A stretch of 64,000 nucleotides of DNA from positions 4,798,649 to 4,862,648 of the forward strand of contig CM055312.2 in assembly GCA_029255685.2 (NCBI GenBank), in the 5' to 3' direction. The DNA comes from Silene conica. Lineage: Eukaryota > Streptophyta > Magnoliopsida > Caryophyllales > Caryophyllaceae. The translations under genes and the position numbers were made by a program. Shown here piece by piece: positions 21,995 to 33,420 of this stretch. Numbering within the stretch: the first letter of the stretch is position 1; every line of letters starts with the position of its first letter. The notes beneath the pieces were generated by a model that saw only the letters and a list, made by a program, of their open reading frames with translations, searched no databases and was not told where the DNA came from.

Positions 21995-22320
21995 GGGTAA
22001 CATTATTTGTAAGACCCCCCAAAGTCTTAAGACTCTGCCACATCAAATTTTCACTAACTTTTATTATTTTTATATTGTTCAGACTCACCTCAAACTCACC
22101 CAAAACTTTATACATTATCCGTCAGACTCACCTCAGACTCTACTTTTCCATTTTACCTTTTCTTTTTACATACTTATTAAATTATTTTTAGTGGGGTCAA
22201 GACCCACCAAAGTCTTAAGGAGAGTCTTGGATTTTCAAAACTCGACTTAAGACTTCCTCAAGAGAGTCTTGTCTTAAGACTTAAGAAAGTCTTGTCTCAA
22301 GATTCCCAATAATGTTACCC
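21995..22320. mobile_element. Tourist-like MITE (326 bp)
   Basis: The terminal inverted repeats GGGTAACATTATT and AATAATGTTACCC are bordered by TAA at 21992-21994 and at 22321-22323, the three-base duplication expected for PIF/Harbinger elements. The interior has many copies of caaagtcttaag and related motifs and no coding capacity. Diverged relatives occur at about 22985-23352 and around the insertion at 44241/58848. Confidence 0.8.
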
Positions 22321-22336
22321 TAATATAACAGCAAGT

Positions 22337-22515
22337 TAGTTTCTCCCAATGACGGGTATCTCCTTCACAAGCTTGCGACGGGGCAAGTACTACCCATGTG
22401 GGTAAATAAGACAAAATAGTTTGCTACTCCTAGCCATTCTAATTTTTTCTTATATATTCCACATGTGTATTACTTGACTCGTTATAAGCTTGCGACAAAT
22501 AAGCCGTCACAAATG
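22337..22515. mobile_element. Palindromic MITE with TGACGGGTAT-type ends
   Basis: The left end (CCCAATGACGGGTATC then CACAAGCTTGCGACGG) and the right end (ATAAGCTTGCGACAAATAAGCCGTCACAAATG) are roughly inverted copies. The element at 42137-42312 is of the same family. No target duplication could be fixed with confidence. Confidence 0.55.
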
Positions 22516-22984
22516 AAAACTAAGTAAAGCCGTCAAACAACAATTTAAGAATAAACATTATTATGAGTTATGACTTATGAGTATAAAAAAGGTTCTATTT
22601 AAGAGACATTGAGTATCAAAAGAGCCGCCGGCTCATATCTTCTCTACCAGTAAGTAATAAAGACAAAAAATTGTCATTTTCTAAGTGACAAGTGGGGTGA
22701 TTTAATATATATTTGACATATCTTACGCTTAAGACGGATAATGATCGTTGAAAATGAGAATTTGTGCTTCTCTATATGGCAAATATCATATGGAAAAATT
22801 CTTAGCATATTATTAGCATATTACGCTTAAACTTTGATGATCCACAATGAGGAACCTTTAACTTGCAATTGGAAACAGATATATAGCACAAATAAAAGAA
22901 GACAATACATCAATGACACTGATGAGATTATGCTAAGATTAAAGTGACGACCGAGAGCACCAATTCTTACGATTACGACATTTC

Positions 22985-23352
22985 AATACTTAAAATGTGG
23001 AGTAGGTAAATTATAGGAGTAACTAAATTTAAACTCGATATTACTAACAATGCTCCCTTATACGGAGTATTAGTTTTGTTACTAATTTTTACTATTATTT
23101 TTCACTGTTAAGAATTACTTATACTTATTTACCAGACTCATCTCACCTCTTTTTTTTTTTTTTTGCACACACATATATGGATCCACTCATTGGATAATTT
23201 CTATTGAAAATAAGGTCAACACTTACCCAAAGTCTTAAAATGAGTCAAGACTAGGTTAAAACTTTGATAGATTACTGATAGTGTTAAGTGGGTCTTGCTT
23301 AAAACTTATCAAAATCTTAGCTTATTTCAAAAAATACCAATAATCTTATCTT
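22985..23352. mobile_element. Degenerate relative of the Tourist-like MITE
   Basis: The right half (caaagtcttaaaatgagtcaagac through caataatctta) parallels the right half of the MITE at 21995-22320. The left end is unclear. Part of it is a poly-T tract. Confidence 0.4.
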
Positions 23353-23561
23353 AGACCAGTCTCTCATGCTAAGAATGTGCTATAGGTTGAAACTTGAAAA
23401 CTATATTTCATCTATCTATCTAATGAGTAGGTAATCTTGAATATTGGCGTAGGCTGAAGGTCGGACGTAAGAAGCAAGTATTGGGAACTCTGAAATAAAG
23501 CGGTATAAGTGAAACTTTAGTTTTGTTTAACTCGTAATAATAAGGGAGAATATATAGGTAC

Positions 23562-24763
23562 CTTTGGCGACGTTTGAAGAGAGTCATCAACAAATCTTGC
23601 AGCTCCTCATTTGCACACTTAGAATAGTTCTCCTCGTCAATTTCCAATTGACTTAGTTTTGGAGCTCTCAATCCCCCGGATGTGAAGGATTCCATGCCCT
23701 CGCACTTGTTCATACGAACCCTCTCCAAAGAGGGCAGCTCTAAAATATCATCAGGATTTGGACCTCCTCGTAAAAACCACTTCATTTTGTCGCAATTTTT
23801 TAGATTCACGTCGTACAATTTGGGTGCTACTAAAGGCTCGGAACAAAACGATAATAGCTGAGAACAAGATTTAATATCCACAGTCTCCAAAGATGGTAAT
23901 CCTTGAACATCATTTATTTTTCCCGACACAAAACATGGGAGATCAAAACAATTCCATATTTTCACTTGTTTTAGTTTTGGAGCTGTAAAGGGTCCAGAAC
24001 AAAATGATTGAATCCTGTTACAAAAATCCAAATCGACCTTTTCAAGGGATTGAAAGTGTAGCCCAGTGTTGGGTTTGGAGGCAAAGTTGGTGGTGATAGT
24101 CAACCCCAACAACTTGAGGGTCTTCAGGTTAGGGAAACCATAAACTATGTCCTCTCCCTCCCTATCCACCTCATCCTTGATTATTACTTCTATGTTATTA
24201 CAGTTCGTAATCTTTAGATTTTCGAGTAGTGGGAGCTGTTCTCTACCCTTAATAAACATATCACCTGAAAATACATATTTCCATTTCAGTCCATAAATCG
24301 TAAAGGTGAGTATATTTTTGAACAAATGTAGTGGCACCGTCTTCAATTTCGGCAGACTCCTTAGCTCTACTACTGTCAGACGTCCACACAACATAACTGC
24401 ATCATTATCATCTTCATTTTCAAACAATTGTTCCAAAGATGAACAAATCTCAACATAAAGGCTTTCCATGTTCGAAAGCTGGGAATATGTCCAGAAGACC
24501 TTCTCCTTTAACGACGAAGCCGAGAATAGAGTGTTGATTCCATGGCAACCCACGATGTGGAGCCACGACAACCTTTGAGAGATGAAGTGAGGAATGTAGG
24601 TAATCTGACCAAGTGTTAACTTTTGCAAGTTCGGAACAGGGTCTAATGGGATGTTACTACTTTCGCTTTCTCCCAGCGTAGCTGATGAATCCCAATTCCA
24701 TAGTCTCGGCTCCATCAAAGCCCTCCTATGTACTTCCAGTTCTTCCATGCACGGAAATATAAG
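23562..24763 (-). CDS. NLR gene exon 5: distal leucine-rich repeats
   Basis: The acceptor TGTGCAG precedes CTTATATTTCCG, so the exon starts at 24763 in phase 0; the donor CAAAG/GTACC ends it at 23562 in phase 2, giving about 400 codons. The translation (LIFPCMEELEVH onward) shows degenerate plant LRRs such as LEKVDLDFC, LETVDIKSC and LERVRMNKCEG, typical of the C-terminal half of RPS2-type resistance proteins. LRRs mediate pathogen or partner recognition and autoinhibition. No stop occurs within the exon. A short last exon should follow to the left; I could not identify it, so the true stop is unknown. This part could instead belong to a second, broken NLR, but the phase agrees with exon 4. 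Confidence 0.7.
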
Positions 24764-24857
24764 CTGCACATTAATACCAGATCATTCTTTAGACCCTTAT
24801 TTCATTATCAGCTACTGTATCTGTATGTATGTATTACAAAATGAGAATATATAGTAC

Positions 24858-25295
24858 CTTGTCAGAGAAAAAGGTGGTCGATGATTCTGACCCGTCAAAA
24901 GTAGCCAAAGAAACATTAGATGACATTATTAGTGATTTCAAACAAGGGAACTCAAGTTGATGACTTCCTCCATAGAACCTTTCAAGTGATACCAAACGCT
25001 CCAAGGTAAGACGTTTCAATAGGGGAAAAACGATAACGTGTTCACCATCTCTCTGATCTTCTGTCTCTGTAGCTACGACTTCTTTTAACTTATGACAATC
25101 TTGTATCGTCAATTCTTCAAGTAGCACAAGTGAGGCAAACATAGATGGAGAGCCCAGGTATTCCAATTGCCAACAATTAGAAATTTCCAGAAACTTCAAA
25201 TTCTGAAAGTTGGAATCGTAACATGTCTTATCCCACAGCGTCACAACTGTGTTATTAGTCGACAACTTGAAACTCTCCAGAGATGGATATTTGAT
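24858..25295 (-). CDS. NLR gene exon 4: leucine-rich repeats
   Basis: The acceptor GTGCCAG precedes ATCAAATATCC at 25295 and the donor GACAAG/GTACTA ends the exon at 24858. It has 438 nt, exactly 146 codons, phase 0 at both ends. The translation IKYPSLESFKLS, LKFLEISNCWQLEYL, LEELTIQDCHKLKEV and LKRLTLERLVSLERF is a run of CNL-type LRRs. It joins in frame to exon 3, which ends HPFFNAE, across an intron of about 11 kb, and to exon 5 across 94 bp. The open frame and canonical sites argue that the long intron has not destroyed the gene. Confidence 0.7.
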
Positions 25296-25370
25296 CTGGC
25301 ACATATTAAAAGATGAGTCAATTACATTAAATAAAACAACATATTTAAATACTTCCTCCTATTCATTTTT

Positions 25371-25432
25371 CAGTAGTTCTCTTGTACGACGGTCTCACCA
25401 ATAAAGTCTACAATAAAACCGTCTCACACAAG
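25371..25432. mobile_element. Small palindromic MITE (GACGGTCTCAC type)
   Basis: CTCTTGTACGACGGTCTCAC and its near inverse CCGTCTCACACAAGAGTTAC form a palindrome of about 60 bp inside the long NLR intron. No autonomous relative is seen. Confidence 0.45.
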
Positions 25433-25795
25433 AGTTACTCTTCATAGTATTGTGGGATAAAGCAAGCATTTCGAAGCCAGTCTCAAGTAAAAAGATCATC
25501 TCCATTTTTCTTTTAAGAGAATATTAGGGCCATTTACAAACTCAGCCATTTTTAATAAACTATTTCTCAAATTGACCATTTTTGAATTTTAATTTTCATT
25601 TTAGCCATTTTACAATAGCTAGTTTGGGAATAATTTGGATAAAATGACTATTTTGTAAGACATCTATACAATTTTAAAAATTAGCTTCTCATAGTGCAAT
25701 TAATATGTACTATGTGTATATATTTTCCAACATCATATGGACATTGAAAGACTTTTACTTTTTTCTTTCCAATCTTTGATTGCACTATCTTATTT

Positions 25796-25967
25796 TGTTG
25801 ATCATATTGCAAGGATTGATGACATGTAAATATGCTAAGTGTTAATGACGTGGCAAAGTGTATTTGTTGAGAATCAGTTACACTTGCTTGTATATAAGCT
25901 ACTCTCTGTAATTACTCCAACTAACTTAATACAAACCAAAATTTCTATTTACCTTTCCTCTTCAACA
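25796..25967 (+). repeat. Putative Ty1/copia 5' LTR (172 bp)
   Basis: It begins TGTTGA and ends TCAACA, perfect inverted termini of copia type, with a TATATAAG box near 25893. It lies upstream of a primer site and a copia gag. The 3' LTR is missing, so the boundaries cannot be confirmed. Confidence 0.5.
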
Positions 25968-26034
25968 ATTATGTTACTAGATATTTTCTTAAGTTCTTAA
26001 AGCAACTTTAATGACCGATCTAGTAGATTTCACA

Positions 26035-26047
26035 TGGTATCAGACGC
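26035..26047 (+). other. Copia primer-binding site
   Basis: TGGTATCAGACGC, a near match to the initiator tRNA-Met primer site. It lies 67 bp from the proposed LTR end, further than usual, so a small insertion or a different LTR end is possible. Confidence 0.55.
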
Positions 26048-26256
26048 TTCAGCAATGATTCTGGACTTATTGAGGTGATATCTTTATCTTTTCTTCTCGG
26101 ATTCTTCAAATTAGGTGATTCAATTCTTTTACCTAAATTCTTTTTTCGATTCTTTTCTCCGCTTCCACAACAATTTTTTTCCTCTTTTGTCTGCTTAAGA
26201 TTCGTCATAATTCTTCTTTTTCTCAAATCTCACAACAAATTCAATCAAATTCAATC

Positions 26257-27200
26257 ATGACTTCTGAAATTTCTACAAAAGCAACAAATTACGATAATTT
26301 TGATGGTCCTTTATTCCTATCACAATCGGATCAACCTAGTCACTCTGTTGTTGGAGATCGTTTCGATGGAACGCATTTTCTCTCTTGAAAACGTGAAGCT
26401 TATGTGACTTTGATTGCTAAAAATAAGGAAGGTTTTGTTGATGGAACTTGTCGACAACCTGCTAGTACTGAGAAATCATATCACCAATGGATTCGATGTG
26501 ATCATATGGTGATGAAATGGTTAAAGAATTCTTTAACTCCTGAGATTCGTGAGACCGTGGAATATGCACGTAGTGCACAAGAGTTGTGGTCTGAATTGCT
26601 TGAACGCTATGGTCAAGTTAATGGACTTGAGATTTATCAGCTAAGGAAAGAGTTAAGTGACACTACTCAATCCAATGCTTCTTTAGTTGAGTATTATAGC
26701 AAACTGAAACGTACTTGGGAGACTCTTGACAATCTTGATCCCATGCCTACTTGTACTTGTGGTGCCTTGGATGCTTGTTTTTGCCAACTCCTTAAGATGA
26801 TGCTATCTAAGGAAACTAGCTCCAAATTAATTCAGTTTTTAATGGGATTGAATAGTGGTTATGAGGGGATGAAAACAAACATTTTGTCCATGGAACCTCT
26901 GCCACCTCTTAATAAAGCATTTGCTTTGCTTCAGAAAATTGAGAGGCAAAAGCAAATTGCAGATGCAGTTGATGTATTAAGCGAGGCTAATGCTTATGCC
27001 AGTGCTAGAAGGTACGAATCCAGGCAGCCACCTTGGAAGAAACCTAGGGTTGACAATGAAGGTTCTGAATCTAAAGTCAGTCCTTCTATGATAATTGTGG
27101 TCACAAAGGTCATGATATTGGAGAGTGTCACAAGCTTAAGACTTGTACTCACTGTGGAAAGAAAGGCCATATCATGGAGTATTGTTTTCTTCGCTTGAAT
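26257..27200 (+). pseudogene. gag: Ty1/copia Gag, broken
   Basis: ATG at 26257 opens MTSEISTKATNYDNFDGP. An in-frame TGA at 26386-26388 interrupts it where the copia gag pattern usually has Trp. From 26404 a long open stretch encodes the copia gag domain: YHQWIRCDHMVMKWLKNSLTPEI, then SLVEYYSKLKRTWE, then MGLNSGYEGMKTNILSMEPLPPLNKAFALL. Near 27080 the frame shifts, and two CCHC-like knuckles (CTHCGKKGH and a degraded upstream one) continue in another frame until about 27185. The gene is dead. It sits in plus orientation inside the long intron of the minus-strand NLR gene. Confidence 0.85.
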
Positions 27201-27430
27201 CAGTTGAATTCTAAGAATTCTAAGGGCAAAAGTCAATACAAATCCAAACCAGACACTTATTTTTAGAAAGGTGCAAATGTTTACAGAAGGTCTGCACATA
27301 ATGTTGAGGTTGTTCATGATGATGATGGAGACAACACAGAGGAGATTCCTTTGGATTATAACCCTGCTATTTCCACTGTTGTTGCTACTCATGCTAGTAA
27401 AGCCAGCACTTCAGCTCCTCTGGACACTGA

Positions 27431-28585
27431 TTGATCTCTAATGTTGCTAACTCCATATATGAGAAGGTCATGAAGTCCTTCTCTGAAAATCCTGCAATTT
27501 CTTCTCTGAACTTTGCAGGTATCTCTCCTGCTTTCTTTGCTTATACTGCATCTGCATATACCAGTATTCATAACTGGATTGCAGATACGGGTGCCTCTGA
27601 TCATATGACACCCTATGTTCATCTTTTACATGATGTGCAACCCTTAAACAGACCTATTCATGTCTCATTACCTGATGGTACTGTTAAGGTTGTTTGCAAA
27701 GCAGGCAACATGAAGTTAACCCCTGACATAACTCTTCACCGTGTCTGGATTGTGCCGGACTTTAAACAGAATTTACTGTCAGTGGGTAGGCTGTTAGAGA
27801 GGTCTCATCTTACTGTGATTTTCGCAAGGATCTCGGTATTTTCAGGACCTTTCAAGTAAGGTCAATAAGGCTATTGCTGAGAAGCATGGAGGACTCTATA
27901 TGTTCATTCCAGCTTGCTCTTCTGCTTCTAGTAGTATAAATAACTCTGTTGTTAGTCAGAATTGTACTACTTCAGATATGCTCCAAATTTCTAATTATTT
28001 CAGTAGTAAAACTACATCTTTAGCATTACTTCATGCTATATTGGGTCATACTTCCATGGAAAAACTTAAGCATGTAATTGATACTCCATTGAATGGAATA
28101 AAAGATTTTTTTGTGAATCTTGTGTTTTGTCAAAACACCATGGTCTACTCTTTCCAATTAGTTCATCCAGGGCTTCCTCCTGTTTTGATCTTGTTCATAT
28201 GGACACTTGGGATCCTTATAGGGTACACAGTCCAAATGGAGCTAGTTATTTTTCTGACCATTGTTGATGATAGGTCTAGATGCACTTGGACCTTTTTGTT
28301 TCAAAATAAAGGTCAGGTTCATAATCTGGTAAATGATTTTACGAACATGGTTCACACTCAGTTCCATAAGAACATTAAGACTCTGAGAACTGATCATGGT
28401 ACAGAGTTTGTTCAAAAAACTTGTCGTGCTCTATTCAGAGAGAAGGGTTTAATTCACCATAAAAGTATTCTGGAAAAGCCACAACAGAATGGAAGAGTTG
28501 AACGTAAGCATCGACATTTGCTTGAGACTGCTCGTGCTTTAATGTTTCATGCTAATATGCATTTGAAGTTTTGGGGTGAGTGTCT
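27431..28585 (+). pseudogene. pol: Ty1/copia Pol remnant: protease and partial integrase
   Basis: 27431-27859 carries the copia protease (WIADTGASDHM) and the following LPDGTVKVV and VPDFKQNLLSV segments. 27900-28585 carries the GAG-pre-integrase (LGHTSMEKL) and part of the integrase catalytic core (TLRTDHGTEF, then QNGRVERKHRHLLETARALMFHA). Several frame changes interrupt it, for example around 27810-27860 and 28110-28240. Copia similarity stops near 28585, after WGEC, where CACTA-type sequence begins. Reverse transcriptase, RNase H and the 3' LTR are absent. Confidence 0.8.
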
Positions 28586-29988
28586 AATAAGATACTTGAT
28601 CCAGCGGGATTTTGGTAAGTGATATTAAATTTTTTATTATATTGTAATTATTCATTTTATTGGTAATAAATGCCTAGTTTTAAGTAACAATTTATATTTC
28701 AGGTTTACACATCAGACCGTTGTTCGAGGAGTAACTAATAGTACGAAGACATCTTTGTTAGGTCTTGTGTGCCACTTAATTGGACTGAAGCTAGTGAGGC
28801 TCAAAAAGAAGCATGGTTTAATAACTTTCGGGTAATCAAAATCCTTTTATTAATTAATTATTTTAGTATAATACTTACTATCTGTTGTTTTTTAAAAAAT
28901 ACTTAATGTTATTTATTTGTAGCAAAAATTTTCCTAAACGCCTGAGAATGAGGTTGTTGTCCGTCAGAGGTATCACATGTTGGTGCCTCTAGATACAAAG
29001 ACTTTATCTATACGATAACTAAAAGGGGATAGGCCCCACATCTTCAAGATATATCTATACAATTAGTTTTATTTCTCACTTGTATTGAATAAAGGATGAA
29101 AATCGTATTAATAACATAATTTATCATTGTAGGTGACGCGTATGACGATCTTATGAAGCGTCATGATACCCCTGAGTTTCAAGCTAAATCGGCGCAGAAG
29201 GCGAAGAACAAAATGGGAGGGAAAAAGGATGGAATGGCCGAGCCTACCCATAATGCCGGTTCACGGTCATTTTTGGAAGTACTTTTGGTGTATGTTTTCA
29301 TATATGTATAGTAATACTTATTTTTTTAGTTTATTTGAATAATGTCATTAATATTCATTCAATTTTGTTCGTGTAGAAGAAGAAGAAGAAGAAGCAACCA
29401 GCTGATCCTCTTGCGACGGCCCCGGAACTATTCCTTGACACACATTACAGGGTGAACAATAAAAATGAAACAATTTGGATTAAGCCAAAAAACAAAGCTT
29501 TATATGTAAGATGATTTTTTTTTAACTTATGATAGTTTTGAATTGTTAACTAATGATAGTTTTGTTAACTAATGATGATAATTTTTTGTTAACTAATGAG
29601 AGTTTTCTGTTAACTAATGTAGGAAGCATACGAGGCTGAGAAAGAGGCACATCCCGAAAAACCAGATAATGAGATTTGGTGAAGGGATACAAGAAGGGAA
29701 ATGTTTAAGGCTCATGGTGTCTTCTTCAAAGAACCGGCAAGAAGATTTTCATATGAGCCGCGATAAACTTATGAGCCCGCTCTTGTGAGTCAACTACAGA
29801 CTCAACTTGCTGATGAAAGAAGGGTAAATTCAGAACGAGACGAAGAGTTTCGGTTGATGAAGGAGCATATGAAGGCCATGGAAACCTACTTCGCCCAATG
29901 TAACCCAGGTCCACAACCACGTAATGACCCTAACGATCCACATGGAAAGGGTGGTGGTAGTGGAGCCAGCATAGGATTTGTAGCTTAG
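28586..29988 (+). pseudogene. Ptta/En/Spm transposase-like protein (Transposase_24 type), broken
   Basis: Several exon-like pieces separated by GT-AG spaced gaps: VPLNWTEASEAQKEAWFNNF (near 28765-28830), GDAYDDLMKRHDTPEFQAK through THNAGSRSFLEV (29134-29290), ADPLATAPELFLDTHYRVNN (29400-29510), EAYEAEKEAHPEKPDNEIW (29625-29680), and a coiled-coil-like tail ending IGFVA at 29988. This order, with the HxxGSRSF motif, fits the accessory protein family of plant CACTA elements. In-frame stops occur at about 29681 (TGA), 29762 (TAA) and 28937 (TAA), so it is non-functional. The start is not identifiable. Confidence 0.65.
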
Positions 29989-29999
29989 TTAGCTTGTCC

Positions 30000-30112
30000 T
30001 TAGCTTGTAGTTGGATAATTTTAAGTTACTTTAGCTTAGGCCTTAGCTTGTAGTTGGATAATTTTAAGTTACTTTAGTTTAGGCCTTAGCTTGTAGTTGG
30101 ATAATTTTCTCA
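30000..30112. repeat. Tandem repeat of about 48 bp, 2.5 copies
   Basis: Unit contains AGCTTGTAGTTGGATAATTTT then AAGTTACTTTAG; three starts at about 30002, 30048 and 30086. It lies directly after the transposase stop. Confidence 0.7.
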
Positions 30113-30279
30113 TTTTTGAATAAATGAGAATGGTGTTTCAAATGAAGTGGTTCGCGCAAATTGGTGGTAATTTTCTGTTTGCAGGATGTCATTGCGAATT
30201 GGCACAATTAAAATGGAGAATTTGCACGATCAAAATGGAAATCCACCATGAAATGCCCAGCAGAGTTGGCGACTGACAT

Positions 30280-30577
30280 AATATAATTGGCGACTGAAGA
30301 CAGTCGCCAAAACAGGGCTAGCAAACCAGAAGTTTCTGTAATGCCAGGCCAATTGGCGACTGAATAAGCAGTTTGGCGACTACCCCGTTTCAGTCGCCAA
30401 TTTGGCGACTACCATCACAGTCGCCAAAACCCACTATTGGCGACTGAATGTTCAGTCGCCCATTTTATTTTGGCGACTAAGCCTTGCGACTGAATTTTGC
30501 CGACTGCATTCAGTCGCCAATTTGGATTTGGGGACTGAAAGCAGTCGCCAAATTCAGTCGCCTGCATTCTTGTAGTG
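30280..30577. repeat. CACTA subterminal repeats and terminal inverted repeat
   Basis: About fifteen copies of GGCGACTG or its inverse CAGTCGCC, many in palindromic pairs such as CAGTCGCCAATTTGGCGACT. They are probable transposase-binding sites. The outer end CTGCATTCTTGTAGTG is the inverted CACTA terminus. Confidence 0.85.
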
Positions 30578-30587
30578 ACGTATAATG

Positions 30588-30745
30588 TCTCTTTCACAAA
30601 ATACAAGTGACATGACCCATTAAAATACTCCATTTTTCTCCACTTATCTTCCCACTTGCATTGTTGTGAGAAGGATATTGTACGTCTTCCCCTTGTAACG
30701 GATAATATTCATTTTCAGCAAGACCTCTTTTCTTTGATCCCTTAA
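30588..30745. mobile_element. Foldback MITE (CTCACAAAATGCAAATGAC family), copy 1
   Basis: TTTCACAAAATACAAGTGACATGACCC near the left end and a diverged CACTTGCATTGTTGTGAGAAGGAT near the right end are inverted copies around a centre of about 55 bp. Relatives occur at about 39862-39990 and 42415-42575. Confidence 0.5.
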
Positions 30746-30817
30746 TCAAACAAATCTCACCTCCACCATTGCTATCTCCACTTCTCAAACACATTTCCTC
30801 AAAAAAAATCCGGAGTG

Positions 30818-30825
<8 letters not shown>

Positions 30826-30896
<71 letters not shown>
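30826..30896. repeat. (TA)n microsatellite
   Basis: About 70 bp of uninterrupted TA dinucleotides, prone to length variation and cruciform formation. Confidence 0.97.
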
Positions 30897-30900
<4 letters not shown>

Positions 30901-30939
30901 TACATTCGGTGCAACTTTATCCAGCCACATCATCACTTC

Positions 30940-31640
30940 CAGTTTTTTTAAATAGTAAATACGAACCCACATATTAAAATATGGAATTAATTAATGCAAA
31001 AACCGTCTATATTTATGTTTTGTACTTAAATATTAATAAAGAATGATTTATGAATAATTTATAAAAAATAATTCAATGGCAATATGTGAAAAAAAAAACA
31101 TTATAGATATTTATTTATTTTGTGCTTTCTGTCAATAGTCCTTGATTATTTTACTTATTTAATTATTTTTGCAAAATTAAAAAGTCATTGATCTGAATTG
31201 CATCTTATCCCAGTGACTAACACATACCCTTGGAGTGATGTATTATTTGACTAAAAATTGATACCATTAAAAAATGTGAATAAATTATATTACATTTATA
31301 TTAAATTTTATTATAGTATGTGTGAAGTGTATTAATCGAGTAAAAAACACACGAACATCATACTAGATTCAAATTGAAAATAAAAAAGTACAAAAGTATT
31401 AAAATATCAAATAATACATACTCTTTGTTTATAAAAAAAAAGGTATGAGAACAATTGCACTTTTTTGCATGTGATTTAAATATAACTTTTGTAAAAAAGA
31501 TTGTTAAACAAGAAAAATTTTGAGGTAAATTTTGAGGATAAAAATATAAGTAAAAAGTATTAAATCGAGACCGTTAAGAATACTAAAATAGATATTAAAC
31601 ACACCTTAAATACTAAAATAAATATCTAAAATGAACTCGG
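30940..31640. other. AT-rich intronic sequence, nothing recognised
   Basis: No coding frame, hairpin or terminus stands out. Confidence 0.4.
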
Positions 31641-31821
31641 TAATTGCCCGTGTAAATTTGGCACGTTTAATTAATTACAGTGAGTTGTATATAGTATATT
31701 GTTTAATTCACTCATTAGTTAAATTGTTGGATATTCAATCTCGTGCAATAAGAAAATAGTATATTGTTTAATTCACTCATTAGTTAAATTATTGAATATT
31801 ATTACACGGGCTAAAAACTAG
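31640..31821 (+). mobile_element. Degenerate Helitron-like 3' end with internal duplication
   Basis: ATTGCCCGTGTAAAT (about 31643) and its inverse TTACACGGGC (about 31801-31811) are separated by about 145 bp that contains a 38-bp direct repeat (AGTATATTGTTTAATTCACT...). The end ACACGGGCTAAAAACTAG followed by T at 31822 has the CTAG/T form of a Helitron. The hairpin may have been split by the duplicated segment. Confidence 0.45.
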
Positions 31822-31864
31822 TTTATCTTAAATAGGCACACAAAAATCTTCTTTATAAAAGCAA

Positions 31865-31897
31865 CAACCACGGAGCTGAGGTGTCGCTCCGTGGTTG
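31865..31897. other. Perfect 12-bp hairpin
   Basis: CAACCACGGAGC pairs exactly with GCTCCGTGGTTG around a 9-nt loop. The loop and stem contain GGTGTCGCTC, also present in the hairpin at 20638. Its nature is unknown; a mobile-element terminus is possible. Confidence 0.55.
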
Positions 31898-33255
31898 AAA
31901 GTCAATTTTTCAAAGTAAAATTTTAGTGGGCCTCCATGTTCAATGAATGATTTAAATTGGTTTTGTACGTATATATGCGGATTAAATTATTTGATATAAA
32001 TTCTTATATGATATTGCTAAACTATTAATAGAAGAACAATATTTCAATATTTTTAACAATAATCTTACTAATTAGAAGCGCAACAAAAATATTAAACTAA
32101 TAACTACTAATATAAAAGAATTGGCTTAAAACACCCAAAAAAGAAAAAAATGACAAACGAAAAAATATACCAATTTTCTTTTTAAAAAAATTATGTAGAT
32201 AGCTTCTTCAATAAATCAATTATTACTCAAGAGTGATGGGTAAAACTCGCACATGAAAAATTCTGAAAAAATAAATAAAAATAATATAACAAATTGAATT
32301 GCATTTAAAAGAAATTTTTTTATTAAAAATTAAAAGTTAATAGAATTTTAAAACAAAGGCAAACAATAATCATAGATTAATATAAGTGAGGAAAAAAACA
32401 AAGTGTGTAAATGGAACATTCGCATATACAAATATACAATAGTATCAATTATTGTATGTAATCAATTAATTCCTTTTTTTTACCCTCCATGAATGAATCT
32501 CAATGGTTCAACGGAAGACCATTGACAATGAATAGAACAAGTCTTATACGAGGGACTGAGAGACAAAAATGTGAGATAGAGGCGATAGCCGAAATTTAGG
32601 ATTGTATTTATATAATGTGAGATTTGTATGGTGGTGTATATTTAGACAAATTGAGAATGTGAAGTGAGATAGACCATGTAGAATTGTGATCTAAAGTGCT
32701 AGATCATATTGTTACAAATTAGATACGTAAGTTTTTAAATGACTTTGTAGAAAACTATTTGGATAAATTTATGCAAAGCAGTTATGTGTTAGTTCTACTC
32801 ATGATGCCAATTTTTTATTAATTTTATATGATAAATAATTTTTTTAATAATAGGCATACAATATTTTCTTTCAAAGTGGACTACGTCGAGCTTACAAGTC
32901 ATGCATGACGGCATTCGGGCCTGAAGCAACTATGTTAATTGAAATTACAAAATTTCATCTTAGAATCCAAAGTCATGCCTAATAAAAAAAAATATTCACA
33001 ACTACGTCTATATTCAAGCATTTGTTAAGGTTGCATTGTGTTTCCAGTCCATAAGCCTTTTAACTTTTCTTTTATTCATAGTATTTGACCAATTTAAAAT
33101 TGAGACAAGTAGCCATCTTGAGTAAGAATTTACCATCATAAAACTGTTTATCTTACTACCTACCACAACAAACCTACACTTACAACTTACCCGAATATGA
33201 CGTAACATTGTCCTAACTTAATACAATAATCCATGAAAAATCCGATGTGATGATG

Positions 33256-33420
33256 TGTTAATTTATTAGGATATTGGGCCTGTATTAGGCCCATCTATGC
33301 TTAGGGTTTTATTATCCTAGGGTTTTATGAAGAGACGATGTATTATAAATACATCGTCACATATCAATGTAAGCCACCAACTAATAATATAATTTCATAA
33401 GCTATTCTCCCAATATAACA
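33256..33420 (+). repeat. Possible small solo LTR (165 bp)
   Basis: It runs from TGTTAATTTATTAGG to CCCAATATAACA, with a TATAAATA box near 33343. Composition resembles a small copia or TRIM LTR. I find no target duplication, so this is tentative. Confidence 0.3.

Larger units (their letters stand above)
28586..30577 (+). mobile_element. Right part of a CACTA (En/Spm) transposon
   Basis: It contains a decayed Ptta/En/Spm-type gene (28586-29988), a short tandem repeat (30000-30110), dense TTGGCGACTG/CAGTCGCCAA subterminal repeats (30280-30565) and a terminus that reads CACTACAAGAATGCAGGC on the minus strand, ending at 30577. The left terminus is missing and the left junction lies in copia sequence. 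ACG follows the end, but without the left end the duplication cannot be tested. Confidence 0.8.

Noticed and set aside
30594-30914. Frame with a long YIYIYI run
   Set aside because: Translation of the TA microsatellite.
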